Positions 34,265-43,172 are shown, numbered from the stretch's first letter. The stretch: DNA of 64,000 nucleotides from Blastococcus saxobsidens (GCF_002938435.1 NZ_POQT01000009.1:62001-126000), one strand, 5' to 3'. Notes: generated by a model from the letters alone, not told the origin. Program-made: numbers and translations.

Positions 34265-35053
34265 TCAGCGACGCTGGTAGTTCCCGTCACGCTTCTCGAA
34301 GAAGGCGCTCAGCGCCTCCTGATGGTCCTCGGTCCGGAACATCTCCAGGAAGCGCCTGGTCTGCAGGGCCTGTCCCTCGCCGAAGTCCATCTCGAAGGCT
34401 TTGGTCACCGCCTCCTTGGTGACCTCCACCGACAGCGGCGCACGGGTCGCGATCCGATGCGCCTTCGCCAGGGCCGCCGGCATCAGATCCGCCGGCTCGT
34501 GGACCTCGGTCACCAGCCCCCAGTTGAGGGCCTGCTCGGCGGTGTACCGGGCCCCGGTCAGCAGGATCTCCTTGGCCGGCCCCAGCCCGATGACGCGCGG
34601 CAGGCGCCAGAAGCTGACGATGAGGCCGACGTTCACCCCCGCGGCGACGAAGAACGCGTCCGTCGAGGCGATCCGGATGTCGGCGCACAGGGCGAACTCC
34701 AGGCCACCACCCACCGTGGCCCCGTTGATCGCAGCGATGACCGGCGCACGGAAGTGCTGCACCCCGTTGAGGACACGACTGAACTCGGCGAGGTAGTCGG
34801 TGAGCTGCTCGTCGGACATGAACTGGTCCTCGCGCAGCTGGGCCCCTGCCGTGAACGCACGGCCCTCGCCGGTGATGACGAGGCACCGGACGTTCTCGTC
34901 GGCGTCGAGGATGTCCAGCGCCCGCATGAAGGATCGCCGGCTCTCCCAGCTGAACGTGTTGGCCGGCTCGGAGTCCAGGGTCAGGACGGCGATGTGCGGC
35001 GTCTCGTAGCGCAGGTGGACGCCGCTGCCGACATCTGTGGTGGTCTCAGTCAT
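34265..35053 (-). CDS. Crotonase-fold protein (enoyl-CoA hydratase/isomerase family)
   Basis: A 262-aa protein with the CoA-binding and oxyanion-hole regions of the crotonase family: ENVRCLVITGEGRAFTAGAQL and AAINGATVGGGLEFALCADIRIAS. The first catalytic glutamate of hydratases (Glu144 in rat) is kept as the Glu of GGGLEFA. The second (Glu164, in a PE motif) aligns with the glycine of VAAGVNVG, so ordinary enoyl-CoA hydration is doubtful; isomerase, hydrolase or lyase chemistry is possible. It is the last gene of a five-gene operon, its ATG overlapping the permease stop by 4 bases. It presumably acts on the CoA thioester made by the operon's CoA-transferase. Confidence 0.85.
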   Translation of the reverse strand: MTETTTDVGSGVHLRYETPHIAVLTLDSEPANTFSWESRRSFMRALDILDADENVRCLVITGEGRAFTAGAQLREDQFMSDEQLTDYLAEFSRVLNGVQHFRAPVIAAINGATVGGGLEFALCADIRIASTDAFFVAAGVNVGLIVSFWRLPRVIGLGPAKEILLTGARYTAEQALNWGLVTEVHEPADLMPAALAKAHRIATRAPLSVEVTKEAVTKAFEMDFGEGQALQTRRFLEMFRTEDHQEALSAFFEKRDGNYQRR

Positions 35054-36885
35054 GCTGCTTCCTCCGGGGGTGTGTCGAGGACGACGGACGGGGATCGGCG
35101 GGACCGCCTGGCGGACTCGCCGGGCCTGCGATCGAGCAGCCGCATCGCGATCACGGTCACCACGATGTTGATCAGCAGGATCACCACGGAGAGCGCGCCG
35201 ACCCGCTGGTAGAGCGACTCGCTGGCCAGGTTGTAGAGCACCGTGGCCACCGTGGGATTGGCGCCGGTGTAGAGGAACACCGACATCTCCAGCTCCCGGA
35301 AGAGCAGGACGAAGTTGAGCAGACCTGCGGCCAGCAGCGAGGGCCGCAGCAGCGGAACCGTGATCCGCCGCCACGTGCGCGCCCAAGACGCGCCCAGGCC
35401 GCGAGAGGCCTCCTCCACCTCGGCGCCGATCTGGCCCATGCCGGCGTGGACGTAGGCGAACGTCAGCGGCAGGGCGCTGCCTGCGTATGCGATGAGCAGG
35501 ATGGTGAGCGTCCCGCCGAGTCCGAACGGCTGGGCGGCGTAGGCGATGATCAGCCCGATACCGAGGACCGCCCCCGGAAAGGCCAGCGGAGCGGCCATGG
35601 CACCGACGATCAGCGCATTGCTGCGTGCCTTGGTGCGGTGCACCAGCCACGAGGCGAGCAGCGCCACGAGCAGCGCCAGGAGGGTGCCGCCGATCGCCAG
35701 CGCGAAGCTGTTCCCCATGGCCGCGGCGATCAGCGGCCGACCGAAGACCTCCTCGTAGTTGCCGGTCAGGGTGAAGTTGTCCCACCCGAGGGGACGGCCC
35801 AGTGCCTTGCGGAAGGACGTCACCAGCAGCATGCCGAAGGGCAGGACCAGGCTCAGCCCCACGACGGCCGTGCAGAACGCCACCGCCAGGTAGCGACCGG
35901 CCCCCAGGTGCGTGACGTCCTGCCGACCCGGCTTTCCCCCGATGACGGTGAAACGCCTCCCGCCCACGAGTTTTCGCTGGATCAGCAGCAGCGCCGCGAT
36001 GATGACGAGGATGGGCACGGAGATGACCGCGGCGACCTCGATCCGGGGCGGGAACTGCATGAGGCTCAGCAGCACCGTCGGGATGGTCTGGAAACCGGTG
36101 GGAGCCCCGAGGATCGCCACCGGGCCGAAGATGATCGCCGAGGAGACGAATACCAGGATCGCCCCGGCGATCAGGGCCGGCGCGATGACGGGGAACGTGA
36201 CCGTACGCAGTACCCGCCAGCGGGAGGCACCGAGACTCGCCGCGGCGTGCTCCAGCGCCGGGTCGATCCCCTCCAAGGCCGCCGATACGGGCAGGAAGAC
36301 CAACGGGTAGAGGAACAGCGACAGGACGAAGATGATCCCCCACGCCGTGAATATGTTGAACGGTGACTCCTCCAGGCCGAAGATCGACATCAGCGTGGTG
36401 TTCAGCACCCCGTTGCGCGGCCCGAGAAGGAGCACCCATCCCAGGGCGGCGATAAAACTGGGGGCCGCGAAGGTGAGGACGGCGCTGCCGCGAAAGAACC
36501 GCCGCATCGGCATGTCCGTGCGCACGGTGAACCACGCCAGTGGCAGCCCGATGAGGAGGCTGCCCAGCACGGTGCCGCAGGCGATCCAGAGCGAGTTGCG
36601 GATGGCCGCGAGCAACTGGGGCTCGGTGCCCAGCAACGCGTAGTTGGACAGGGTGATGCCGCCGTCCTCGGCCACGATGCTCTGCCCGAACACCTGCGCG
36701 ATCGGATAACCGACCAGGGCCAGCAGCGCCAGCGTCCACACCACCCGCATGGCGCGCTCGAACCCGGTCGACCGTCGGCGGCGCGGCGCCCGGCCGGGGG
36801 TCGGCCCCCCGGCCGGGCCGGAGGCCGACCGCGCGCGCGGACCGGCCTCCGACACCGTCGAGGTCGCGGAGTGGCTCAGGGTCAC
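35050..36885 (-). CDS. ABC transporter permease, fused double BPD domain (FbpB/SfuB type)
   Basis: A 611-aa protein with about twelve helices and two binding-protein-dependent permease domains in one chain. EAA-like loops occur near residue 210 (LEHAAASLGASRWRVLRTVTFPVIAPA) and near 495 (VEEASRGLGASWARTWRRITVPLLRPS). Fused permeases of this kind serve Fe3+, spermidine-like or organic-anion importers. The first 35 residues are a basic cytoplasmic extension. It works with the adjacent ATPase and lipoprotein. The GTG at 36885 is chosen by GGAGGG upstream; the crotonase gene starts in its stop. Iron uptake is possible on family grounds, but gene company favours an organic acid. Confidence 0.88.
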   Translation of the reverse strand: MTLSHSATSTVSEAGPRARSASGPAGGPTPGRAPRRRRSTGFERAMRVVWTLALLALVGYPIAQVFGQSIVAEDGGITLSNYALLGTEPQLLAAIRNSLWIACGTVLGSLLIGLPLAWFTVRTDMPMRRFFRGSAVLTFAAPSFIAALGWVLLLGPRNGVLNTTLMSIFGLEESPFNIFTAWGIIFVLSLFLYPLVFLPVSAALEGIDPALEHAAASLGASRWRVLRTVTFPVIAPALIAGAILVFVSSAIIFGPVAILGAPTGFQTIPTVLLSLMQFPPRIEVAAVISVPILVIIAALLLIQRKLVGGRRFTVIGGKPGRQDVTHLGAGRYLAVAFCTAVVGLSLVLPFGMLLVTSFRKALGRPLGWDNFTLTGNYEEVFGRPLIAAAMGNSFALAIGGTLLALLVALLASWLVHRTKARSNALIVGAMAAPLAFPGAVLGIGLIIAYAAQPFGLGGTLTILLIAYAGSALPLTFAYVHAGMGQIGAEVEEASRGLGASWARTWRRITVPLLRPSLLAAGLLNFVLLFRELEMSVFLYTGANPTVATVLYNLASESLYQRVGALSVVILLINIVVTVIAMRLLDRRPGESARRSRRSPSVVLDTPPEEAA

Positions 36886-36940
36886 GATCCGCCCCCTCCC
36901 GGCGGGCCGGCGGGAGCGCCGGCCCGTAGCGGGTCCGTGC

Positions 36941-38035
36941 TCATCGGTTGAACAGTTCGGCGAAGCGGGCCACCACCTGGTCTCCCCGGGTAGCGATGTC
37001 CTCGAGGTCGGAGGGAAGGAGCGTGGCCTTGGACAGGTCAGCGCCTTCTGCCGGCTGGGGAGCACCGTCGAGCACGCTGCGGCCGCCGATCTCGACCAGC
37101 GCGTTCTGGAAGTCCTCGCTCAGCTGGTACTGCATCAGCAACTTCGCGGCGTTGGGCCGCGGCGCGTCGGCGAGCAACGCCAGCTCGCTGGTGAAGGTCG
37201 GCACGCCGTCCTCCATGAAGGCGATCTCGAGCGGCTCCCCCTCCGCGGCCGCACTGAGCACCGCGGACTCGATGGCCGGAACACCGATGTCGGCCTCGCC
37301 GGTGAGCACCAGCTGCGCGAGAGCCAGGCTGCTGTCGGTCACGATCACGTTCCGCTCGGACAGCTGCTGGAGCCACTCCTCTCCGTACAGACCGGTGAGC
37401 GTCGTGTAGAACGCCAGCGCGGTGCCGGACGCGCCCGGATCGGCACTCACGATCGTGCCCTGGGCCGAGGACGCGAACTCCTCCCAGGTGGTCGGCAGGT
37501 CCGCGGGGTCGGTGGTGGCGCCGTTGTACATGATCCCGAGCGGCACGAGGCTGTAGGGCACCTGCGGGTTGTCGGGGTTGTCCAGGCCGTCGATGATCTT
37601 GTCTACGTTGGGGATGTCGGCGTCGGTGATGACCCCCTCGTCCGCCCACTGCTGGAGCGTGTCCGGATCGGTCAGGCTGACCACGTCGGCGTTGAGGGAT
37701 CCGCTGGCCAGTTCCGCGGAGATGGAGTTGGCGACCGCGCCGGAGTCCTCCCGGGTGAACGTCACCTCGATGTCGAAGAGCTCCTGCATGCGCTGCTGGA
37801 GCAGCTCGACGCCTGGACGGGTGTGGCCGCCGGCGTAGATGACGACGCCACCCTCCTCCTGGGCTGCGGCGATGAGGTCCTCGCTGATGCCCTCGATGCC
37901 GGCGGCTTCGCCCCCGCTTCCGCCGCCGCCGCCGGCGGCCGGCTCGGAGCCGTCGCCGCACCCGGCGAGGAGGACGGCGGACAAGGGAACGGCGAACAGG
38001 GCGTTCCTGCGGCGGGCGGTGGGACGGATGGACAC
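36941..38035 (-). CDS. ABC solute-binding lipoprotein (Fe3+/organic-anion type)
   Basis: A 364-aa exported lipoprotein: MSIRPTARRRNALFAVPLSA then lipobox LLAGC, followed by a Gly-rich linker and a type II periplasmic-binding fold (GVVIYAGGHTRPGVELLQQ, VPYSLVPLGIMYNGA, LPTTWEEFA, AKLLMQYQLSEDFQNALVEIGGRSVL). The AfuA/FbpA-like subfamily includes binders of ferric iron, thiamine and phosphonates or carboxylates. The paired tyrosines that hold Fe3+ in FbpA (adjacent YY near the C-terminus) are not seen, which weakens an iron role. The GTG start has AGAGG upstream. It lies between the ATPase and permease genes with short gaps. Confidence 0.87.
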   Translation of the reverse strand: MSIRPTARRRNALFAVPLSAVLLAGCGDGSEPAAGGGGGSGGEAAGIEGISEDLIAAAQEEGGVVIYAGGHTRPGVELLQQRMQELFDIEVTFTREDSGAVANSISAELASGSLNADVVSLTDPDTLQQWADEGVITDADIPNVDKIIDGLDNPDNPQVPYSLVPLGIMYNGATTDPADLPTTWEEFASSAQGTIVSADPGASGTALAFYTTLTGLYGEEWLQQLSERNVIVTDSSLALAQLVLTGEADIGVPAIESAVLSAAAEGEPLEIAFMEDGVPTFTSELALLADAPRPNAAKLLMQYQLSEDFQNALVEIGGRSVLDGAPQPAEGADLSKATLLPSDLEDIATRGDQVVARFAELFNR

Positions 38036-38097
38036 GGTGCCTCTTCTCGGACGGACGTGCGCGGAGGGTGGACGAACGGCGGAGCGACGGAACCCGG

Positions 38098-39282
38098 TCA
38101 CGCGGCGGACCGCCCGGCCGGAGCTGGGGGAAGCGGGGCCCCCGCGGTGGCGGAGGAGCCTGGATGGTGGTCGTCCTGGCCCAGGACGGGGCTGCCCGGG
38201 CCATCACTGACGATGGCGACCGCGGTGCCGTCCACCTGGACCACGACGTCCTGACCGACGTCGAAACGCCCCAGGCTGGGCCCGGTCGTCTTCAGCGGCT
38301 CGGCGAGCCCGGGCAGGTCGACGGCGTACTGCACGTGGTCTCCGAAAAACAGCGCCTCGCTGACCCGAGCGGCACCCGCGGCACCGGGGCTTCCCGAGCT
38401 GAGGCGCAGGTCGACCGGACGGATCGACACGGCAACCACGTCCCCCGCCTGCACGGCCACGTCCGCCGGCCGCGGAGCGGTCACCGTGATCCCCCCGGGC
38501 AGCCGGAGGGGAACCCCCTCGGGGGACGACGGTCCGCACGCCGTGGCAGGCAGCAGGTTCGTCGCCCCCAGGGCGCGCGCGACGAAGCTCGTCCGTGGAT
38601 GCCGGTAGACATCTTCGGGTGCTCCGACCTGCACGATCCGCCCCGAGTGCATGACGACGAGCCGGTCGGCCAGCGACAGCGCCTCGGCCTGGTCGTGGGT
38701 GACGTAGACCATCGTCACCCCCAGCGACCGGTGGATCCGCTTGATCTCCGAGCGCATCTCCTCGCGCAGCCGCGTGTCGAGGTTGGACAGCGGCTCGTCC
38801 AGCAGCAGCAGCGCGGGGTCGTTGACCAGCGCGCGGGCCAGCGCGACGCGCTGCTGCTGCCCGCCGGAGAGCTGGTGGGCGTAGCGGTCGGCGAGACCGT
38901 CGAGCTGCACCATGGCGAGCGCCTCGTCGGTGCGCCGGCGGACCTCCGTCCGGCCCACCTTGGCCGTCGTCGGCCCGTAGCCGACGTTCTCCCGCACGCT
39001 GAGGTGCGGCCACAGCGCGTAGCTCTGGAACACCACCGACATGCGGCGGCGCTCCGGCGGGACGAACGTCCGCCCGCCGACGAGCACCTGGTCGCGGAGC
39101 CGGATCTCCCCGGAGTCGGGCCGCTCGAAACCGGCGATCATGCGCAGGCACGTGGTCTTCCCGCAGCCGGACGGCCCGAGAAGAACCACGGCCTCGCCCT
39201 CCTGGATGGACAGGTCGACCCCGTCCACGACGGGGGCCGCGCCGAAGCTCTTGGTGAGTCGGGACAACACGAGGTGCGTCAT
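38098..39282 (-). CDS. ABC transporter ATPase (PotA/FbpC type)
   Basis: A 394-aa ATPase: Walker A GPSGCGKTT near residue 36, Q-loop FQSYALWPH, signature LSGGQQQR near 138, Walker B LLLLDEPLSNLD and the H-loop VYVTHDQAEA. A C-terminal TOBE-type domain (about 245-370) is present, as in spermidine, iron and sugar importers. It powers the neighbouring fused permease. It begins within the stop of the CoA-transferase gene (ATGA overlap), binding import and CoA activation into one transcript. Confidence 0.93.
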   Translation of the reverse strand: MTHLVLSRLTKSFGAAPVVDGVDLSIQEGEAVVLLGPSGCGKTTCLRMIAGFERPDSGEIRLRDQVLVGGRTFVPPERRRMSVVFQSYALWPHLSVRENVGYGPTTAKVGRTEVRRRTDEALAMVQLDGLADRYAHQLSGGQQQRVALARALVNDPALLLLDEPLSNLDTRLREEMRSEIKRIHRSLGVTMVYVTHDQAEALSLADRLVVMHSGRIVQVGAPEDVYRHPRTSFVARALGATNLLPATACGPSSPEGVPLRLPGGITVTAPRPADVAVQAGDVVAVSIRPVDLRLSSGSPGAAGAARVSEALFFGDHVQYAVDLPGLAEPLKTTGPSLGRFDVGQDVVVQVDGTAVAIVSDGPGSPVLGQDDHHPGSSATAGAPLPPAPAGRSAA

Positions 39283-40562
39283 GCCGAGGCCTCCGTCGGC
39301 TGGAAGGGACGTGTGGGGCTGGAGGACAACTCCCCCGGGTCCTCGCCGGTGGGGGTGCTCAGCAGCACGCCGGCGGTGATCAGCTCATCGATTTCCGCGG
39401 CGGCAAACCCGGATCCGGCCAGGACCTCGCGGCTGTGCTGCCCGAGCAGCGGCGCCGGGCGGAGGACGGCGGAGGGGGTGGCCGAGAGCTTCACCGGGGA
39501 GCCGATGTGGCGGACGGTGCCCATCCGCGGGTGCACCGTCTGCACGACCATCTCCCGCGCCTGCACGTGCGGATCGGCGTAGACCTGCTCGATGTCGTAC
39601 AGCGGGCCGCTCGGCACCGCGGCCGCGCCGAGGACCTCCAGCCACTCGGCGGTGGTTCGCCGGCGCAGCGTCGTCGCCAGCTCCCCGGCCAGCTCGATGC
39701 GGTGCTTCATCCGCGCGGGATTGTCGGCGAACCGGGGATCCTCGAGCAGCGTCGAAAGCCCGAGGGTGCCGCACAGCCGCTCCCAGTTGCGCTGGTTGGC
39801 CGCGCCGATGGCGATCCAGCCGTCCGCGGTGGGGAGCGCCTCGTACGGCGCGGACAACCGGTGCGCCGAGCCCATGGGCCGGGCGACCTCTCCAGTGGCG
39901 AAGAACATGGCCGTCTCCCAGACGGTGTAGGCGATGCCCGCCTCGAGCAGCGAGGTGTCGACGAACTGACCCTCGCCGGTCTTCAGGCGGTGGATGTAGG
40001 CCGACAGCACGCCGTACGCGGCGAAGACGCCGGCGTTCAGATCGCAGATCGGGACGCCCACCTTCGCCGGCGCGCCTCCGTCCTCGCCGGTCATGCTCAT
40101 CAGGCCACTCATCGCCTGGGCGACGAGGTCGTAGCCGCCCCGGCCGGCGTAAGGGCCGGTGGCGCCGAAGCCCGAGATGGAGCAGTAGATGAGCGCCGGG
40201 TTCTCAGCTCGTAGGGCCTCCTGGCCGAGTCCGAAGCGCTCCAGCAGCCCGGGGCGGAAGTTCTCGACGAGGATGTCGGCGTCCCGGGCCAGCCGGCGCA
40301 CCACCTCGGCACCCCGCGGGTCCTTCAGGTCGACGGCGAGGCCGCGCTTGTTGCGGTTCATGGCGTTGAACGCCGGCGAGAGCTCCACGTCCGACCCGCG
40401 CGACATCCGGCGCGTGTCGTCACCACCCTCGGGCCGCTCGACCTTGATCACGTCGGCGCCCATGTCCGCCAGCAGCATGGAGCAGTAGGCGCCTGCCATG
40501 ACCTGCGTGAGGTCGAGGACCCGCACGCCCGCGAGCGCGCTGGGCCGAACCGGATCTGACAC
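39279..40562 (-). CDS. Family III CoA-transferase (CaiB/BaiF)
   Basis: A 427-aa enzyme of the formyl-CoA transferase class: VRVLDLTQVMAGAYCSMLLADMGADVIKVE at the N-terminus, NRNKRGLAVDLKDP near residue 70, ENFRPG near 100 and GRGGYDLVAQAMSGLM near 142. The likely catalytic Asp is D174 in PICDLNAG. It moves CoA from an acyl-CoA donor to a carboxylate. First gene of the operon, divergent from iclR. GGGAG precedes the GTG at 40562. Substrate unknown: the family spans carnitine, oxalate, itaconate, succinate and aromatic acids. Confidence 0.92.
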   Translation of the reverse strand: MSDPVRPSALAGVRVLDLTQVMAGAYCSMLLADMGADVIKVERPEGGDDTRRMSRGSDVELSPAFNAMNRNKRGLAVDLKDPRGAEVVRRLARDADILVENFRPGLLERFGLGQEALRAENPALIYCSISGFGATGPYAGRGGYDLVAQAMSGLMSMTGEDGGAPAKVGVPICDLNAGVFAAYGVLSAYIHRLKTGEGQFVDTSLLEAGIAYTVWETAMFFATGEVARPMGSAHRLSAPYEALPTADGWIAIGAANQRNWERLCGTLGLSTLLEDPRFADNPARMKHRIELAGELATTLRRRTTAEWLEVLGAAAVPSGPLYDIEQVYADPHVQAREMVVQTVHPRMGTVRHIGSPVKLSATPSAVLRPAPLLGQHSREVLAGSGFAAAEIDELITAGVLLSTPTGEDPGELSSSPTRPFQPTEASA

Positions 40563-40589
40563 GTGGTTCTCCCGACTTCGACTTGACGA

Positions 40590-40630
40590 CCGTGCCACCA
40601 CGTGGCACGGTTTGCCACGTGGTGGCACGG
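40590..40630. promoter_or_regulatory. 18-bp perfect inverted repeat, probable IclR-family operator
   Basis: Arms at 40590-40607 and 40613-40630 with a 5-bp spacer, in the gap between the divergent CoA-transferase operon and iclR. Each arm contains a 15-bp subsite TGCCAC-N3-GTGGCA, so the whole looks like two adjacent dimer sites. It sits 28 bp upstream of the operon start codon and 46 bp upstream of iclR. Confidence 0.8.
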
Positions 40631-40676
40631 TGTGACCGGCGCCACGTTAAGGTCGGACAGGAGTGACGTCAACCAC

Positions 40677-41432
40677 ATGCGATCGGTATCTGTCGCGCTC
40701 GGCGTCCTCGAGGCCGTGTCCGAACGCCAGCCGGTCGGCGTCAGCGAGCTCTCGCGCGCCATGCAGCTGCCCAAGTCCACGGCTCAGCGGATGCTGCTCA
40801 CCCTCGGCGAGCTGGGCTGGATCCGGGCGAGCCCGGAGGAGCCCACCCGGTGGTCGCTGACCACCAAGGCGCAGGCGATCGGCTCACGACACCGGGGCCA
40901 GGAGGAGATCCGGCACATCGCACTGCCCGCGATGCACGGGCTGTCGGCCACCACCGGCGAGACGGTCCACCTCTCGGTGCCCGAGGACCGCCGGATCGTG
41001 CTCCTGGACAAGATCGAGGGCGAACACCCGGTGCGCACCCACACCGAGGTCGGTCGGAGCGCGCCACTGCACACGACGGCATCCGGTAAGGCAGTGCTCG
41101 CCGCCATGCCGCCGGCACAGGCGGCGGCACTCCTGGGGGCAGCACCGCTGGAGGCGCTCACCGACCACACCGACACCGACGTCGAGGCCATCCTGCAGGA
41201 ACTGGAGGGCGTGCGCCGGCACGGGTACGCGGTCGCCGTGGGCACGAGGCACCCGGACGTCGCGGCCGTCGGCGCGGCGATCCTGAGCGAGCCCGGACAG
41301 CCGGTGGCGACGCTGAGCCTGTCACTGCCGTCGCAGCGGTTCCCCCGGCGCCTGTGGCCGGTGTACGGCGAGCAGGTCGCCCGAGCCGCGGCGGAGTGCA
41401 GCCGGCAACTGGGCTGGGATCCCCTGCCCTGA
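40677..41432 (+). CDS. IclR-family transcriptional regulator
   Basis: A 251-aa regulator. A winged helix-turn-helix occupies residues 1-60 (RSVSVALGVLEAVSERQPVGVSELSRAMQLPKSTAQRMLLTLGELGW) and the IclR effector domain follows (ATTGETVHLSVPEDRRIVLLDKIEG, PLHTTASGKAVLAAMPP, GYAVAVGTRHPDVAAVGAAI). It most likely controls the divergent import/CoA-transferase operon through the inverted repeat between them; IclR effectors are usually the pathway's small organic acid or its CoA product. AGGAG precedes the ATG at a longer than usual distance. Confidence 0.93.
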   Translation: MRSVSVALGVLEAVSERQPVGVSELSRAMQLPKSTAQRMLLTLGELGWIRASPEEPTRWSLTTKAQAIGSRHRGQEEIRHIALPAMHGLSATTGETVHLSVPEDRRIVLLDKIEGEHPVRTHTEVGRSAPLHTTASGKAVLAAMPPAQAAALLGAAPLEALTDHTDTDVEAILQELEGVRRHGYAVAVGTRHPDVAAVGAAILSEPGQPVATLSLSLPSQRFPRRLWPVYGEQVARAAAECSRQLGWDPLP

Positions 41433-41434
41433 GC

Positions 41435-42478
41435 TCAGGAGCGGCGGATGAGCCGCCCGCCGACCCAGACGACGATGGTGGCGCCCAGCGCGGCCAGCAA
41501 AGCGGCCGGCAGCGGTGAGCCCTCCCTGGTCAGGGCGGCGAAGCCGGGGACCTCGGTCTCTGCCGCGGGCGTCGCCGCACTCACCACCGTGGGCAGCGGA
41601 ACCTCGGTCACATCGATCGGGAGCCCCTCGCTCGCGATCACGAGACTCCGGGCGTCGGTGCTGAAGCTGATCGCCTCCCCCTGCGGCGACTCCGGCAGGG
41701 CCAGTCGGACCGGGGTGGTCGCCAGTGCGCCGGGCACGTCCGAACCGACCAGCGGCCAGACGTAGGCATCGGTGTAGGTGCGCAAGGCCAGCGCGCTGCC
41801 GTCCGAGGCGACCGCCCCACCGGTGATCATGAGCTGCCCCGCCCGGCCGACCGGTCCGCCGGGCGTGCCGGTGAGGGTCACGTTCACCGTCGCGACCCGC
41901 TCCATGGGCACGGTCGCCCCGTCGGCCAGCGCCCCCGCCGGCCGGTAGACACCGCTGGAGCCGAGCACCTCCTTGGTCACCACGTACGGGGTGCCGTCCG
42001 GAGCGAGGAGCAACGCCTCCGCGTCGTGCGGTCCGTCCGGATAGGTGAGCCGGTACAGCGCGGGACCCTCGGGCCGCAGGACGTGCAGCGCGACGGTCGG
42101 GCGCTTGGCGTCGTTGTCGCCGATGTCGGCGACCCAGACCGCACCGTCGGGGCCCACCGCGAGGTCCTCGGGGTCGTAGGGGTCGACCGGCGCGGTCTGC
42201 ACGTCGACCACCTGGCATGCGGAGTCCAGGCCGAGGACGCTGACCTGGTCGCCGCCGTCGTCGAGCGCCAGCGTCTGCTCGCCGACGACGACCAGCCCCG
42301 ACAGCTCGGCCAGCCGGGCGTCGGTGATGGAGCACCGGACGGTCGAGGGGCCGGCCGACGGAGCGGTCTCCTCCGCCACTGCTGGAGCCGCCACCCCCAG
42401 GGCGCCGCCCAGCGCCGTGGCCACGACGAGCCGGCGCCCCCAGGCGCGGCTAGGTCGTGCGGGATCCCTCATGGGCAT
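41435..42478 (-). CDS. Exported beta-propeller-like protein with C-terminal membrane anchor
   Basis: A 347-aa protein with a signal peptide (basic start, RRLVVATALGGALGVAAPAVA) and a final helix LPAALLAALGATIVVWVGGRLIRRS that would anchor it outside the membrane. The middle has repeated beta-blade-like segments: DPEDLAVGPDGAVWVADIGDN, HDAEALLLAPDGTPYVVTKE and SPQGEAISFSTDARSLVIASEG, suggesting a propeller. No enzyme residues recognised. Two candidate ATG codons (42478, 42472) lie inside the end of the PAP2 gene, so it is translated from the same message. Its stop is 2 bp from the convergent iclR stop. Confidence 0.72.
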   Translation of the reverse strand: MPMRDPARPSRAWGRRLVVATALGGALGVAAPAVAEETAPSAGPSTVRCSITDARLAELSGLVVVGEQTLALDDGGDQVSVLGLDSACQVVDVQTAPVDPYDPEDLAVGPDGAVWVADIGDNDAKRPTVALHVLRPEGPALYRLTYPDGPHDAEALLLAPDGTPYVVTKEVLGSSGVYRPAGALADGATVPMERVATVNVTLTGTPGGPVGRAGQLMITGGAVASDGSALALRTYTDAYVWPLVGSDVPGALATTPVRLALPESPQGEAISFSTDARSLVIASEGLPIDVTEVPLPTVVSAATPAAETEVPGFAALTREGSPLPAALLAALGATIVVWVGGRLIRRS

Positions 42479-43172
42479 ATACCCAGCGTGACAGGACCGT
42501 TGCGTCCAGTGCGTGAACCACGCCCAACAGCACGATGCCGACGGCGGCCCCCACGACGGCGTCGGTGACCCAGTGGAAGTCCAGCGAGACCATGGCGACG
42601 CCGGTGACGAGCGGTCCGGCGATGCTCAACCACCAGAAGGTGCGCTGGATCGTGGGTGACAGGCCGTACTGGACCGCCTGCCACCGGGCCACTCCCCACA
42701 TGAGCACGGCGTTGGCCACATGCCCCGACGGGAACGAGGCGCCCTCGGCGTGGAAGAAGTACGAGCCCGGGAACGCCGGTGCGGTCCGGCCCGTGCCGTA
42801 CTTGATCGCGTAGACGCCCGCGGTCAGGACCGCCACCGCCAGCAGGACGCGGAGCGCCGGCACCCACGTGCCCCGGCGCCAGGCCAGGTAGCCGACGAGA
42901 CCGGCGAGGACCACGAGGATCGTCACCCGCCCGCCGACCTGGGTCAGCACCCAGACCAGGGGGTAGGCGGCGGAGTCCTTCAACCCCCAGTCGCTGACGA
43001 TCTCCGACATGCGGAGGTCCATGCGCTCCAGGCGCCCCCGGCTCAGCAGATCGGCCGTGACCAGGACGCCCAGCAGGAGGGCGACGGCCATCAGCCACCA
43101 CGGCGGGCGGCCGGCCGAGACCACGGGCGGGGATCCGGGCAGATCCACCTCCCGCAGCGCTCCCCTCGTCAC
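42450..43172 (-). CDS. PAP2-family phosphatase (membrane)
   Basis: A 240-aa protein with six helices and the PAP2 triad of motifs: KYGTGRTAP (K-x6-RP variant) near residue 124, FPSGH near 147 and DFHWVTDAVVGAAVG near 200 (His-x3-Asp). It would remove phosphate from a lipid phosphate such as undecaprenyl diphosphate or phosphatidate at the outer face. The start is GTG. Its 3' end overlaps the downstream exported-protein gene by 29 bp, so they form a unit. Confidence 0.88.
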   Translation of the reverse strand: MTRGALREVDLPGSPPVVSAGRPPWWLMAVALLLGVLVTADLLSRGRLERMDLRMSEIVSDWGLKDSAAYPLVWVLTQVGGRVTILVVLAGLVGYLAWRRGTWVPALRVLLAVAVLTAGVYAIKYGTGRTAPAFPGSYFFHAEGASFPSGHVANAVLMWGVARWQAVQYGLSPTIQRTFWWLSIAGPLVTGVAMVSLDFHWVTDAVVGAAVGIVLLGVVHALDATVLSRWVYAHEGSRTT

